A stretch of 64,000 nt of DNA, taken from contig NZ_JAVLVT010000004.1 in NCBI RefSeq assembly GCF_031628175.1, positions 62,001 through 126,000 of the forward strand, written 5' to 3'. A program made the translations under genes and the position numbers. This stretch comes from Lipingzhangella_A rawalii. GTDB lineage: Bacteria; Actinomycetota; Actinomycetes; Streptosporangiales; Streptosporangiaceae. The notes under the pieces are model-generated. The model worked only from the letters and a program-made list of their open reading frames with translations, was not told the origin of the DNA and ran no database searches. Positions 16,464 through 24,013 of this stretch are shown here, piece after piece (position 1 is the first letter of the stretch; the number at the start of each line of letters is the position of its first letter).

Positions 16464-18713
16464 GTGACCACCCTGGATGATCCGCTGCGTGCCGTTCTCG
16501 GCGACCGGACCGCCACGGTCCTCGCCGACGCGTTGGACCTGCACACGGTGGGTGATCTCCTTCGGCACTACCCTCGGCGATACGCCACCCGGGGGGAACT
16601 CACCGACCTCGACAGCCTGGTCGAGGGCGAACAGGTCACCATCGTTGCCGAGGTTGCCAGCACCCGGACCCGGCCACTGCGGGGCCGCCGCGGGTCGGTG
16701 CTGGAGGTGACCGTGACCGATGGCACCGACCGGATCGACCTCACCTTCTTCGGAACACGGGTCGGATACCACGCGCGCCAGCTTCGCTCCGGACAGCGGG
16801 GGCTGTTCGCGGGCCGGGTGTCCACGTACCGTAACCGCCGTCAGCTCGCACATCCGGACTACCTGCTCTTGGGCTCCGGGAACGGAGACGGCACCACCGA
16901 CTCGCCAACGGAACAGGCCCGTAGCTTCGCCACGGAACTCATCCCGGTCTATCCGGCCACCGCCAAGTTGGCCTCCTGGCGTATCGCACAGTGTGTGGAG
17001 ATCGTGCTCCGGCAACTCGACGACATCCCCGATCCCCTGCCGGAGCACGTGCGCGCGTCCGAGGGGCTACCGGGCCTGCGGGATGCGTTGTATCAGATCC
17101 ACCGGCCTGCGGAGCAGGCGGATGTGGCCACGGCCCGCCAGCGACTCAAATGGGAGGAAGCCCTGGTGCTTCAGGTCGCGCTGGCCCAGCGCCGGCTCCA
17201 GGCCGCGACCGTCACCGCCCACGCGCGGGCTACCGTGCCCGACGGGCTGTTGGCCCGCTTCGACCAGGCCCTACCGTTCACGCTGACCGCGGCCCAGCAT
17301 CGGGCGGGCGACACTATCGCCACCGACCTCAGCGCTACCGTCCCCATGCATCGCCTCCTTCAGGGGGACGTGGGCTCGGGCAAGACGGTGGTGGCTCTGC
17401 GGGCCATGCTCCAGGTCGTGGATGCGGGTGGACAGGCCGTACTCCTGGCTCCCACCGAGGTTCTGGCGCAGCAGCATCACCGGGCCCTGACTCAGCTTCT
17501 GGGTCCGCTGGCGCGGGCCGGACAGCTGGACGCTGCGGACCGTGCGACCAGGCTTGGGCTGCTTACCGGGTCCCAGAGCGCCGCCGAACGACGGCGGGAG
17601 ATGGTGGCGGCGGCCTCGGGAGAGTCCGGGATCGTGGTGGGTACGCACGCGCTGTTGGAGGACGAGGTCACCTTCGCCGACCTCGGCTTGGTCGTGGTCG
17701 ACGAGCAGCACCGCTTCGGGGTCGAGCAACGCGCTGCCCTACGCACCAAAGCGGGGGACAACCGCCCGCACATGCTGGTGATGACCGCGACCCCGATTCC
17801 ACGCACGGTGGCGATGACGGTCTACGGGGACCTGGACACGGTGACCCTCGACGACGTTCCGGAAGGCCGCGCGCCCGTGGCCACACACGTGGTGCCGACC
17901 CTGGAGAAGCCACACTTCCTGGAGCGGACCTATGCGCGCATGCGTGAGGAGGTGGCCCAACAGCGCCAGGTCTACATCGTCTGCCCCCGGATCGGCGGAG
18001 ACGAGACCCCCGCCGAGGCGGCCCCCGCAGACGGATCCACCGGATCTGCCGCTGACACCGACGGCGACCCGAGCCAGAACTCCGCAGGCCAGGAACCGCA
18101 CCGCGCCACCCCACAGGGTGTGGTGGACCTGGCCGACGAACTCGCTGAGGGGCCCCTGTCCGGCCTGCGACTGGCGGTTCTGCACGGTCGGCTTCCCGCC
18201 GAGGAGAAGGACGCGACCATGCGCCGGTTCGCCGCGGGTGAGATCGACGTCCTGGTGGCGACGACCGTGATCGAAGTGGGGGTCGATGTGCCCACCGCCT
18301 CCGTTATGGCGATCATGGACGCGGACCGGTTCGGGGTATCCCAGCTCCACCAGCTGCGCGGCCGCGTGGGCCGGTCCACGCTTCCGGGACTGTGCCTGCT
18401 GGTCACCGCGGCTGCCACGGGAACACCGGCCCGGGATCGCCTCGACGCGGTCGCCCGCACCACGAACGGTTTCCAGCTGTCGCGGGTCGACCTCCTGCAA
18501 CGCCGTGAGGGCGACGTCCTGGGGGCGGCCCAGTCCGGGCGGCGATCCTCGCTACGGTTGTTGACCCTGGTGGAGGATGAGGACCTGATCACGACCGCGC
18601 GTCAGGTCGCGGACCGGATCGTTACGGCCGATCCCCACCTGGAGACATATCCGTCCCTGGCCGCGGCCGTCACCGCGATCCAGGCGGACCCGGAGTATTT
18701 GGAGAAGACGTGA
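16464..18713 (+). CDS. recG: ATP-dependent DNA helicase RecG
   Basis: A 749-residue superfamily-2 helicase that remodels stalled replication forks and Holliday junctions. The N-terminal wedge/OB domain includes VTIVAEVASTRTRPLRGRRG. Helicase motifs: LQGDVGSGKTVVALRAML (I), DEQHRFGVEQR (II), MTATPIPRTVAMT (III), ATTVIEVGVDVP (V) and QLRGRVGRS (VI). An acidic, low-complexity insertion of ~45 residues (about residues 510-555) separates IVCPRIGGDE from VVDLADEL; such insertions are common in actinobacterial RecG. The start is GTG at 16464. A DAK2-type gene often found between rpmB and recG is absent. Confidence 0.97.
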   Translation: MTTLDDPLRAVLGDRTATVLADALDLHTVGDLLRHYPRRYATRGELTDLDSLVEGEQVTIVAEVASTRTRPLRGRRGSVLEVTVTDGTDRIDLTFFGTRVGYHARQLRSGQRGLFAGRVSTYRNRRQLAHPDYLLLGSGNGDGTTDSPTEQARSFATELIPVYPATAKLASWRIAQCVEIVLRQLDDIPDPLPEHVRASEGLPGLRDALYQIHRPAEQADVATARQRLKWEEALVLQVALAQRRLQAATVTAHARATVPDGLLARFDQALPFTLTAAQHRAGDTIATDLSATVPMHRLLQGDVGSGKTVVALRAMLQVVDAGGQAVLLAPTEVLAQQHHRALTQLLGPLARAGQLDAADRATRLGLLTGSQSAAERRREMVAAASGESGIVVGTHALLEDEVTFADLGLVVVDEQHRFGVEQRAALRTKAGDNRPHMLVMTATPIPRTVAMTVYGDLDTVTLDDVPEGRAPVATHVVPTLEKPHFLERTYARMREEVAQQRQVYIVCPRIGGDETPAEAAPADGSTGSAADTDGDPSQNSAGQEPHRATPQGVVDLADELAEGPLSGLRLAVLHGRLPAEEKDATMRRFAAGEIDVLVATTVIEVGVDVPTASVMAIMDADRFGVSQLHQLRGRVGRSTLPGLCLLVTAAATGTPARDRLDAVARTTNGFQLSRVDLLQRREGDVLGAAQSGRRSSLRLLTLVEDEDLITTARQVADRIVTADPHLETYPSLAAAVTAIQADPEYLEKT

Positions 18714-19270
18714 CCCGGATCATCGCCGGAACCGCGGGCGGTCGCCGGATCGCCGTTCCCCGCGGGGACGGAACCCGTCCCACCAGTGACCGTGTCCGGG
18801 AAGCGCTGTTCTCCTCGATAATCGCCGAGCTCGGCTCGTTGGAGGGGCTAGGGATACTGGACCTGTACGCGGGGTCCGGAGCCTTGGGCCTGGAGGCGCT
18901 GTCCCGGGGTGCGGCCCGCGCCCTGCTGGTGGAGTCCGACCGGAACGCCGCGGCAACCATCCGACGGAACATCGACACCCTGGGCCTGGCAGGAGCGGAA
19001 CTGGTGCAGAGCCGGGTTGAGGCGGTGCTGGTACGTCAGCCCCGGGGCGGCCGGTACGACGTGCTGCTCGCGGACCCGCCCTACTCCCGAGCCGATTCGG
19101 AGATCGAATCTGTCCTGAACCTGGCGACGGAGTGGCTCCTGCCCAACGCCCTCCTCGTGGTGGAACGATCGAGCCGCGCTGGAGCGGTGCCCTGGCCCGC
19201 GGGTTTCCACTCGGTGCGGGCCCGTCGGTACGGCGACACGATGCTTTGGTACGGTCGCGCCGCAGTGTGA
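18710..19270 (+). CDS. rsmD: 16S rRNA (guanine966-N2)-methyltransferase RsmD
   Basis: A 186-residue SAM-dependent methyltransferase. MTRIIAGTAGGRRIAVP is the family N-terminus; LDLYAGSGALGLEAL binds SAM and LLADPPY is the N6/N2-methylase catalytic motif. The GTG start overlaps the recG stop by four bases (GTGA), implying coupled translation. Downstream is coaD, the classical pair. Confidence 0.96.
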   Translation: MTRIIAGTAGGRRIAVPRGDGTRPTSDRVREALFSSIIAELGSLEGLGILDLYAGSGALGLEALSRGAARALLVESDRNAAATIRRNIDTLGLAGAELVQSRVEAVLVRQPRGGRYDVLLADPPYSRADSEIESVLNLATEWLLPNALLVVERSSRAGAVPWPAGFHSVRARRYGDTMLWYGRAAV

Positions 19271-19302
19271 ATCACCCAGCCCCTGGGAAGGGAGTCCCCA
19301 AG

Positions 19303-19776
19303 GTGCGACGTGTGGTCTGCCCCGGATCCTTCGACCCGGTCACCAGGGGCCATATGGACATCATCACCCGGGCCTCGGCGCAGTACGACGAGGTCGTGGC
19401 CGCGGTGCTGAACAACGTGTCCAAGCGCAACCTGTTCGGGGTGATCGAGCGTCTGGACATGCTCACCGAATCCACCAAGCACCTGGGCAATGTGCGTGTG
19501 GAGAAGTTCGACGGACTCCTCGTGGACTTCTGCCGGGAGCATGACATCCCGGCGATCATTCGGAGTCTGCGCTCGGTCAGTGACTTCGACTACGAGCTAC
19601 AGATCGCTCAGATGAACTACCGCCTCTCCGGTGTGGAGACATTGTTCATGACGGCGAACCCGGAGTACTCCTTCCTGAGCTCGAGTCTCGTCAAGGAGAT
19701 CGCCCAGTACCATGGGGATGTGAGTGCCCTGGTCACACCGTTCGTGGAAGAACGCCTCCGCGAACGCTACGGGTAG
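19303..19776 (+). CDS. coaD: Phosphopantetheine adenylyltransferase
   Basis: A 157-residue nucleotidyltransferase making dephospho-CoA from 4'-phosphopantetheine and ATP, the penultimate CoA step. It has VCPGSFDPVTRGHMDII (with the RGH ATP site), GLLVDFCREHDI, IIRSLRSVSDFDYE and FLSSSLVKEIA. The last is ISST(L/I)VKE in most homologues, so the Thr is replaced by Ser. GTG at 19303 is chosen because it starts right before the conserved CPGSFDP strand. It follows rsmD after 32 bases. Confidence 0.95.
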   Translation: MRRVVCPGSFDPVTRGHMDIITRASAQYDEVVAAVLNNVSKRNLFGVIERLDMLTESTKHLGNVRVEKFDGLLVDFCREHDIPAIIRSLRSVSDFDYELQIAQMNYRLSGVETLFMTANPEYSFLSSSLVKEIAQYHGDVSALVTPFVEERLRERYG

Positions 19777-19809
19777 TCGCTACGCACGGCCGGGACGATC
19801 CGCCGGGAT

Positions 19810-19840
19810 TTGGCTCAACCCCGTGGTAGCTGGCTAAACT
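19810..19840 (+). promoter_or_regulatory. Candidate sigma70-type promoter upstream of the DUF177 gene
   Basis: TTGGCT (19810-19815) and TAAACT (19835-19840) separated by 19 bases. The -10 fits well, the -35 is partial and the spacing is a little long. If real, transcription starts near 19847, which argues against any DUF177 start upstream of that point. Confidence 0.4.
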
Positions 19841-19866
19841 CGTGTGTTGGCTGTGTCCACGTTGCG

Positions 19867-20544
19867 GTGCGGCCAACCGACAACCGTCCACCGGCCCCGT
19901 ACTGCGGGGTCATCCTGGAAAGCGCGATCACCCTGTCTCCGAGTCCGTCGTCCCATCCCGGTTCCGAAACCCAGCTCAAGGTTGACACCCGGCTGCTGGG
20001 CCGGCAACCCGGCTCCATGCGTCAGCTCACCCTGAACGCCGACGCCCCCGAGCACCTGTCCAGTCCGGTGATCGGAGTTCCCACCGGGACGGCGATGAGT
20101 GTGGAGCTGCGCCTCGAAGCGGTTATGGAGGGGGTGCTGGTCACCGGAACGGTGACCGCCCCGCTCCACGGCGAGTGTGCGCGCTGCCTGGCCGCTGTCG
20201 AGGACACGGCGAACGCGAACTTCCAGGAACTGTTCCACTACCCGTCCGAGGGTGGTGTTGTGGGGGCGAAGGGTGGTTCCGGGGCCGAGGACGACACCGG
20301 TCTTGGTGAGGACGACGAAGAGGACTACTATCTTGAGGACGACTGGATCGACCTCGAGCCGGTGGTCCGGGACGCGATCGTGCTGATGCTGCCGTTGTCG
20401 CCCCTGTGCCGGTCCGACTGCCCGGGACTGTGTGTCGAGTGTGGGGTACGGCTGGCCGATGCCGGGCCCGAGCACGGACACGAGGAGCGGATCGATCCGC
20501 GGTGGGAAGCACTGCGGTCCATCCAACCTCGGGCGGGTGAGTAG
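19867..20544 (+). CDS. DUF177 (YceD-like) protein
   Basis: The conserved part begins at KVDTRLLGRQPGSMRQL and continues with ECARCLAAVEDTANANFQEL, an acidic insertion, WIDLEPVVRDAIVLMLPLSP and LCRSDCPGLCVECGVRL, the four-Cys C-terminal motif of DUF177. The family always precedes rpmF and is thought to act in 23S rRNA or ribosome metabolism; the mechanism is unknown. The start is uncertain: GTG at 19867 (225 residues) is the first in-frame candidate downstream of the apparent promoter, with no clear ribosome site. A start at 19810 would overlap that promoter. Confidence 0.85.
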   Translation: MRPTDNRPPAPYCGVILESAITLSPSPSSHPGSETQLKVDTRLLGRQPGSMRQLTLNADAPEHLSSPVIGVPTGTAMSVELRLEAVMEGVLVTGTVTAPLHGECARCLAAVEDTANANFQELFHYPSEGGVVGAKGGSGAEDDTGLGEDDEEDYYLEDDWIDLEPVVRDAIVLMLPLSPLCRSDCPGLCVECGVRLADAGPEHGHEERIDPRWEALRSIQPRAGE

Positions 20545-20655
20545 CCGCCCCCGCCGGTGGTACTGATCCCAAGAAGTGGCTACCCCGCGCCGTGCGGGGA
20601 TAGACGACGATAGAGCCCCCGCCCGGGGCGGGGCTGGTCTGAGGAGAGGATTGAC

Positions 20656-20826
20656 GTGGCCGTCCCGAAGCGGAAGATGTCGCGCGCCAACACCCGTATG
20701 CGGCGGGGCCAGTGGAAGGCGTCGCGCCCGAACCTGACCACGTGCCAGCGCTGCCGGGAGCCCAAGCTCCAGCACGTGGCCTGCCAGAACTGCGGCACCT
20801 ACAACAATCGTCGGGTCGAAGCCTGA
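20656..20826 (+). CDS. rpmF: 50S ribosomal protein L32
   Basis: A 56-residue L32: VAVPKRKMSRANTRMRRGQW followed by a zinc ribbon with CQRC and CQNC, then GTYNNRRV. GTG at 20656 has GAGGAGAGG upstream. The DUF177-rpmF order is conserved across bacteria. A strong hairpin directly follows the stop codon. Confidence 0.97.
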   Translation: MAVPKRKMSRANTRMRRGQWKASRPNLTTCQRCREPKLQHVACQNCGTYNNRRVEA

Positions 20827-20870
20827 CAGCCGCGACGGGCTCCGTGCCGGTGGCGCGGAGCCCGCGGCTG
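20827..20870 (+). terminator. Hairpin terminator after rpmF
   Basis: CAGCCGC (20827-20833) and GGGCTCCG (20837-20844) pair with CGGAGCCC (20856-20863) and GCGGCTG (20864-20870), leaving a three-base bulge and an 11-base loop. It starts right after the rpmF stop. There is no T-run, as is usual in high-GC actinobacteria. Confidence 0.75.
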
Positions 20871-21035
20871 ATGTCACCCGTTCCCGACGGCGCGCCCCAG
20901 AGCTACGTCCCGGGGTCGTGGTGATTGCCGGTCCCCTCACCAACACCGGCGCTCACCTCGCCTTCGCGGCACCGCTCCGTGGCGCGCCCTGATGTTCATC
21001 AGCGCACAGTCACAAGAGAGGGACACGCACAGCCC

Positions 21036-21782
21036 GTGGCTACCCAACTGTCGGCCGAAGAAGCCAGGGAATTCCGCAAGGCGATCGGGGTGGATATCGA
21101 CTCCGAGGTGCTGGCTCGTGCACTCACCCATCGCTCCTACGCCTATGAGAAGGGTGGGCTGCCCACCAATGAGCGCCTGGAGTTTCTGGGCGACTCCGTG
21201 TTGGGGCTGGTTGTCACCGACACCCTGTTCCGGGAACATCCCGACCTGCCCGAGGGCCAGCTTGCCAAGCTGCGTGCGGCGGTGGTCAATATGCGGGCAC
21301 TGGCCGATGTTGCCCGTGGGATCGGGGTGGGGCCCTACATTCGCCTTGGTCGCGGCGAAGAGGGAACCGGAGGCCGAGACAAGTCCTCGATCCTCGCCGA
21401 CACGCTGGAGGCCCTCATCGGCGCGGTGTATCTCGACAAGGGGTTGGACGAGGCCGCAGAGCTGGTACACCGGCTGTTCGATCCGCTGATCGCGCGCGCC
21501 TCCGGAATGGGGGCAGGTCTGGATTGGAAGACCTCGCTTCAGGAGCTCACCGCGGCCCGGGAGCTGGGTGTGCCCGAGTACCAGGTCACGGAGAGTGGGC
21601 CGGATCACCAGAAGCGGTTCCAGGCGACCGTGGTGGTGGCCGAACACAGTTACGGTTCCGGTGAGGGCCGGAGCAAGAAGGAAGCCGAGCAGCAGGCCGC
21701 CGAAACCGCGTGGCGGACCATCCGTGCTCAGGACTCCACCGAGTCCGTCAGTTCGGCTGACGGCGCCGCCTCCGGGGCCTAG
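21036..21782 (+). CDS. rnc: Ribonuclease III
   Basis: A 248-residue double-strand-specific endonuclease for rRNA and mRNA processing. The catalytic domain shows RALTHRSYAYEKGG, the signature ERLEFLGDSVLGLVV, and DTLEALIGAVYLDKGLDEA with the second acidic cluster. The dsRNA-binding domain follows: DWKTSLQELTAARELGVPEY, then GEGRSKKEAEQQAAETAW. GTG at 21036 gives the usual N-terminus; earlier in-frame starts would run into the post-rpmF spacer. The gene is followed one base later by mutM. Confidence 0.95.
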   Translation: MATQLSAEEAREFRKAIGVDIDSEVLARALTHRSYAYEKGGLPTNERLEFLGDSVLGLVVTDTLFREHPDLPEGQLAKLRAAVVNMRALADVARGIGVGPYIRLGRGEEGTGGRDKSSILADTLEALIGAVYLDKGLDEAAELVHRLFDPLIARASGMGAGLDWKTSLQELTAARELGVPEYQVTESGPDHQKRFQATVVVAEHSYGSGEGRSKKEAEQQAAETAWRTIRAQDSTESVSSADGAASGA

Positions 21783-21783
21783 C

Positions 21784-22671
21784 ATGCCGGAGCTTCCGGA
21801 AGTGGAGGTTGTCCGGCGGGGTGTGGACCGGTGGCTGGTGGGCCACAGGTTGGATTCCGTACGAGTTCTGCATCCGCGGGCGGTGCGGCGCCACTCGGCT
21901 GGGGCGCGGGACTTCGAACGTCAGCTGTGCGGGGTCCGTGTGCTGGCTGCGCAGCGTCGGGGCAAGTATCTGTGGCTGCGGCTGGACTCCGCTGCGCTCC
22001 TACTCGTTCACCTGGGGATGAGTGGACAGCTCCTCTTTCGCGCCCCGGACGAACCCGCGGAGCGCCATCTGCGTGCGCGGTTCGATCTGGGGCCGGGCGA
22101 GCGGGAACTTCGGTTCGTGGACCAACGCACCTTCGGACACCTCCGGATCGATGATCCGGTGACTGTCGCCTCCCCCCACCCCGACGTGGAAGCGGCGAAC
22201 ACACCGGAGGTCCCGGCGAGTATCGCGCATATCGCCCCGGATCCGCTGGAACCAGCGTTCGACACGGACGTCTTCGCGGCGCGGCTGGCGCGCCGCGGCA
22301 GCGGCATCAAGCGGGCGCTGCTGGACCAGTCCCTGGTGAGCGGGGTCGGCAATATCTACGCCGACGAGGCTCTGTGGCTGTGCTCGCTGCACGGGGAACA
22401 TCCGTGTAACACCCTGACCCGTGCACGGGTGGGGGAGCTGGTGGAAGCGGTGCGTGGTGTGATGTCGGCGGCGTTGCGGGCCGGGGGGACGTCGTTCGAC
22501 AGCCTCTATGTCGACGTGAACGGTCAGAGCGGATACTTCTCCCGGAGCCTGCACGTTTACGGCCGTGCGGGCGAGCCATGTGCGAGATGTGCCACACCGG
22601 TGCAACGGGCAGCGTTCATGAACCGTTCCTCGTTCTGGTGTCCGGCCTGCCAGCCCGTCGGGGCCTGCTAG
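21784..22671 (+). CDS. mutM: Formamidopyrimidine-DNA glycosylase
   Basis: A 295-residue bifunctional glycosylase/AP lyase that removes 8-oxoguanine. MPELPEVEVVRRG supplies the N-terminal Pro nucleophile and Glu. LLVHLGMSGQLLF, the H2TH segment ALLDQSLVSGVGNIYADEAL and a C-terminal zinc finger (EPCARCATPV, then FWCPACQ) are all intact. ATG at 21784 lies one base after the rnc stop. A terminator-like hairpin follows. Confidence 0.96.
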   Translation: MPELPEVEVVRRGVDRWLVGHRLDSVRVLHPRAVRRHSAGARDFERQLCGVRVLAAQRRGKYLWLRLDSAALLLVHLGMSGQLLFRAPDEPAERHLRARFDLGPGERELRFVDQRTFGHLRIDDPVTVASPHPDVEAANTPEVPASIAHIAPDPLEPAFDTDVFAARLARRGSGIKRALLDQSLVSGVGNIYADEALWLCSLHGEHPCNTLTRARVGELVEAVRGVMSAALRAGGTSFDSLYVDVNGQSGYFSRSLHVYGRAGEPCARCATPVQRAAFMNRSSFWCPACQPVGAC

Positions 22672-23013
22672 CTCGGCGCTGGGGTGGCGGCTGCGGTCCC
22701 GCGCAGCGCGCGGAGCCCCCGGAGGTGTGTTCCGGGGCTGTACGCGCCACATCAGCGGGCTCGGGCCTCCTCCTACCCTCGCGTAATGCTCCATCGGCCT
22801 TCCACACCCCGCGGAGTATTGGGGGTTCCCCCAGTCACCACCACCTCACCTCCACCCCCGCAGGGCACAGGTGGTCCGGCAGCGTGCGCAGGGGGCGGTC
22901 CCAGAACCTCCACGGCGAGAATCCACCGGCCCGCACTGAGCCGGGAGGCACAGCAGAGCGAAACCCCGCCGGAGCCGGTACTCGGGATGGCACCGACGCT
23001 ATTCTGATCGTTG
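22672..23013. other. Interval between mutM and acyP
   Basis: 342 bp without a supported gene. Besides the hairpin at 22714-22739 it contains a short perfect inverted repeat TGGGGGTTCCCCCA near 22817-22831. No promoter was convincing. Confidence 0.4.
22714..22739 (+). terminator. Terminator-like hairpin after mutM
   Basis: AGCCCCCGGA (22714-22723) pairs with TCCGGGGCT (22731-22739), with one unpaired C and a seven-base loop, 42 bases after the mutM stop. There is no T-tract. Confidence 0.5.
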
Positions 23014-23289
23014 ATGGATGAGGTACGGCTGACTGCCTGGGTCCGTGGACGGGTCCAGGGTGTGGGATTTCGCTGGTGGGTCCGCTCCCGAGCCCTGGAG
23101 CTGGGGCTTCGGGGAGCGGCGACCAACCTGACGGACGGGCGGGTCGAAATCGTCGCCGAAGGAGGCCGGGAGCCGTGTGAACGGCTGCTGGAGCTGGTGC
23201 GGGATGGATCCTCCCCTGGTCGTGTGGACACGGTTCAGGAACGATGGTCTTCCCCCACGGGTAGCCACACCGGGTTCGTGGAACGTTGA
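23014..23289 (+). CDS. acyP: Acylphosphatase
   Basis: A 91-residue acylphosphatase that hydrolyses carboxyl-phosphate bonds. LTAWVRGRVQGVGFRWWV contains the phosphate-binding loop and catalytic Arg; AATNLTDGRVEIVAEG supplies the catalytic Asn. ATG at 23014 is preferred to an adjacent TTG. acyP is commonly found just upstream of smc in actinobacteria. Confidence 0.93.
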   Translation: MDEVRLTAWVRGRVQGVGFRWWVRSRALELGLRGAATNLTDGRVEIVAEGGREPCERLLELVRDGSSPGRVDTVQERWSSPTGSHTGFVER

Positions 23290-23617
23290 GCGGAACTGTA
23301 TGCTAGGGGTGGGTGTGGTTTGCGGACCGGGCGCTACCGATCCGGCCGCAGATGCGCCACGCCCGTGTGCGCCAGGGAGCGCGCGGCTCGGCGGCCATTC
23401 GGTCGCGGATCACCGCACGTTCCCGCCCTGTTCAATTACAGACAGTTACTGCTGTACTGCCCATGTATCTTGACCGGTTGCGGGCGCAATGAGACGCTGA
23501 TGGTACACCGTGCGCATGTTTGCTCGTCGCCGCATGACGCACGCGCACCGCGTGCGGGTACCGGCGGCGCTTATAGGCGAACCAGGCTCCGGTCTCTCAC
23601 TGTGGAGGACTCGCATC
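23290..23617. other. Leader region upstream of the small coiled-coil gene
   Basis: 328 bp with no supported gene. It contains a locally AT-richer patch around 23428-23475, including TTACAGACAGTTACTG and TATCTTGACC, probably promoter DNA. I could not pick one -35/-10 pair with confidence. Confidence 0.4.
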
Positions 23618-23809
23618 ATGGCGAAGGCTCTGTTTGGCCACGTCGGCGGTCCGGACCCTCAGATGGTCCAGGAAATGCGTCGGCTACAGAAGCGAGTACG
23701 TGACCTCGAAGACGAAGTGGGTCGACTTCAGGCACGCAACGACGCGCTTGCCGCTACCATCACCGACGTTGCTGTCAGTTCGTCCGAGCGTGAGCCAGCC
23801 CTGGCCTGA
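23618..23809 (+). CDS. Small coiled-coil protein upstream of smc
   Basis: A 63-residue protein starting MAKALFGHVGGPDPQMVQEM, followed by a heptad-like coiled coil (RRLQKRVRDLEDEVGRLQAR) and a short polar tail. ATG at 23618 is set by GGAGG ten bases upstream. I recognise it as a type found ahead of smc in actinobacteria but know of no function. It has no signal peptide or membrane segment. Confidence 0.8.
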   Translation: MAKALFGHVGGPDPQMVQEMRRLQKRVRDLEDEVGRLQARNDALAATITDVAVSSSEREPALA

Positions 23810-24013
23810 CGCTCCCGGCCACAACTGAATAGGGACGCACCTACCGATTGTCCGCCGGATCGTCGGGGTCTGTGATCGATGAGGCGTTGACGGCGGCACA
23901 AATTTCCTACCGAAATGGTGGGAATCATGGCGCTGTGCCATGATCTCGCACCGCACAGGCGCGGTTCGTGGCACCCTTGACCCGGCATCAGGTTCCGGGG
24001 ACGAGGGGGCGTC

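Noticed and set aside
22672..23013. Cobalamin riboswitch-like structure
   Set aside because: A few scattered G/C-rich words only; no consistent core fold and the downstream gene (acyP) is not a B12 gene.
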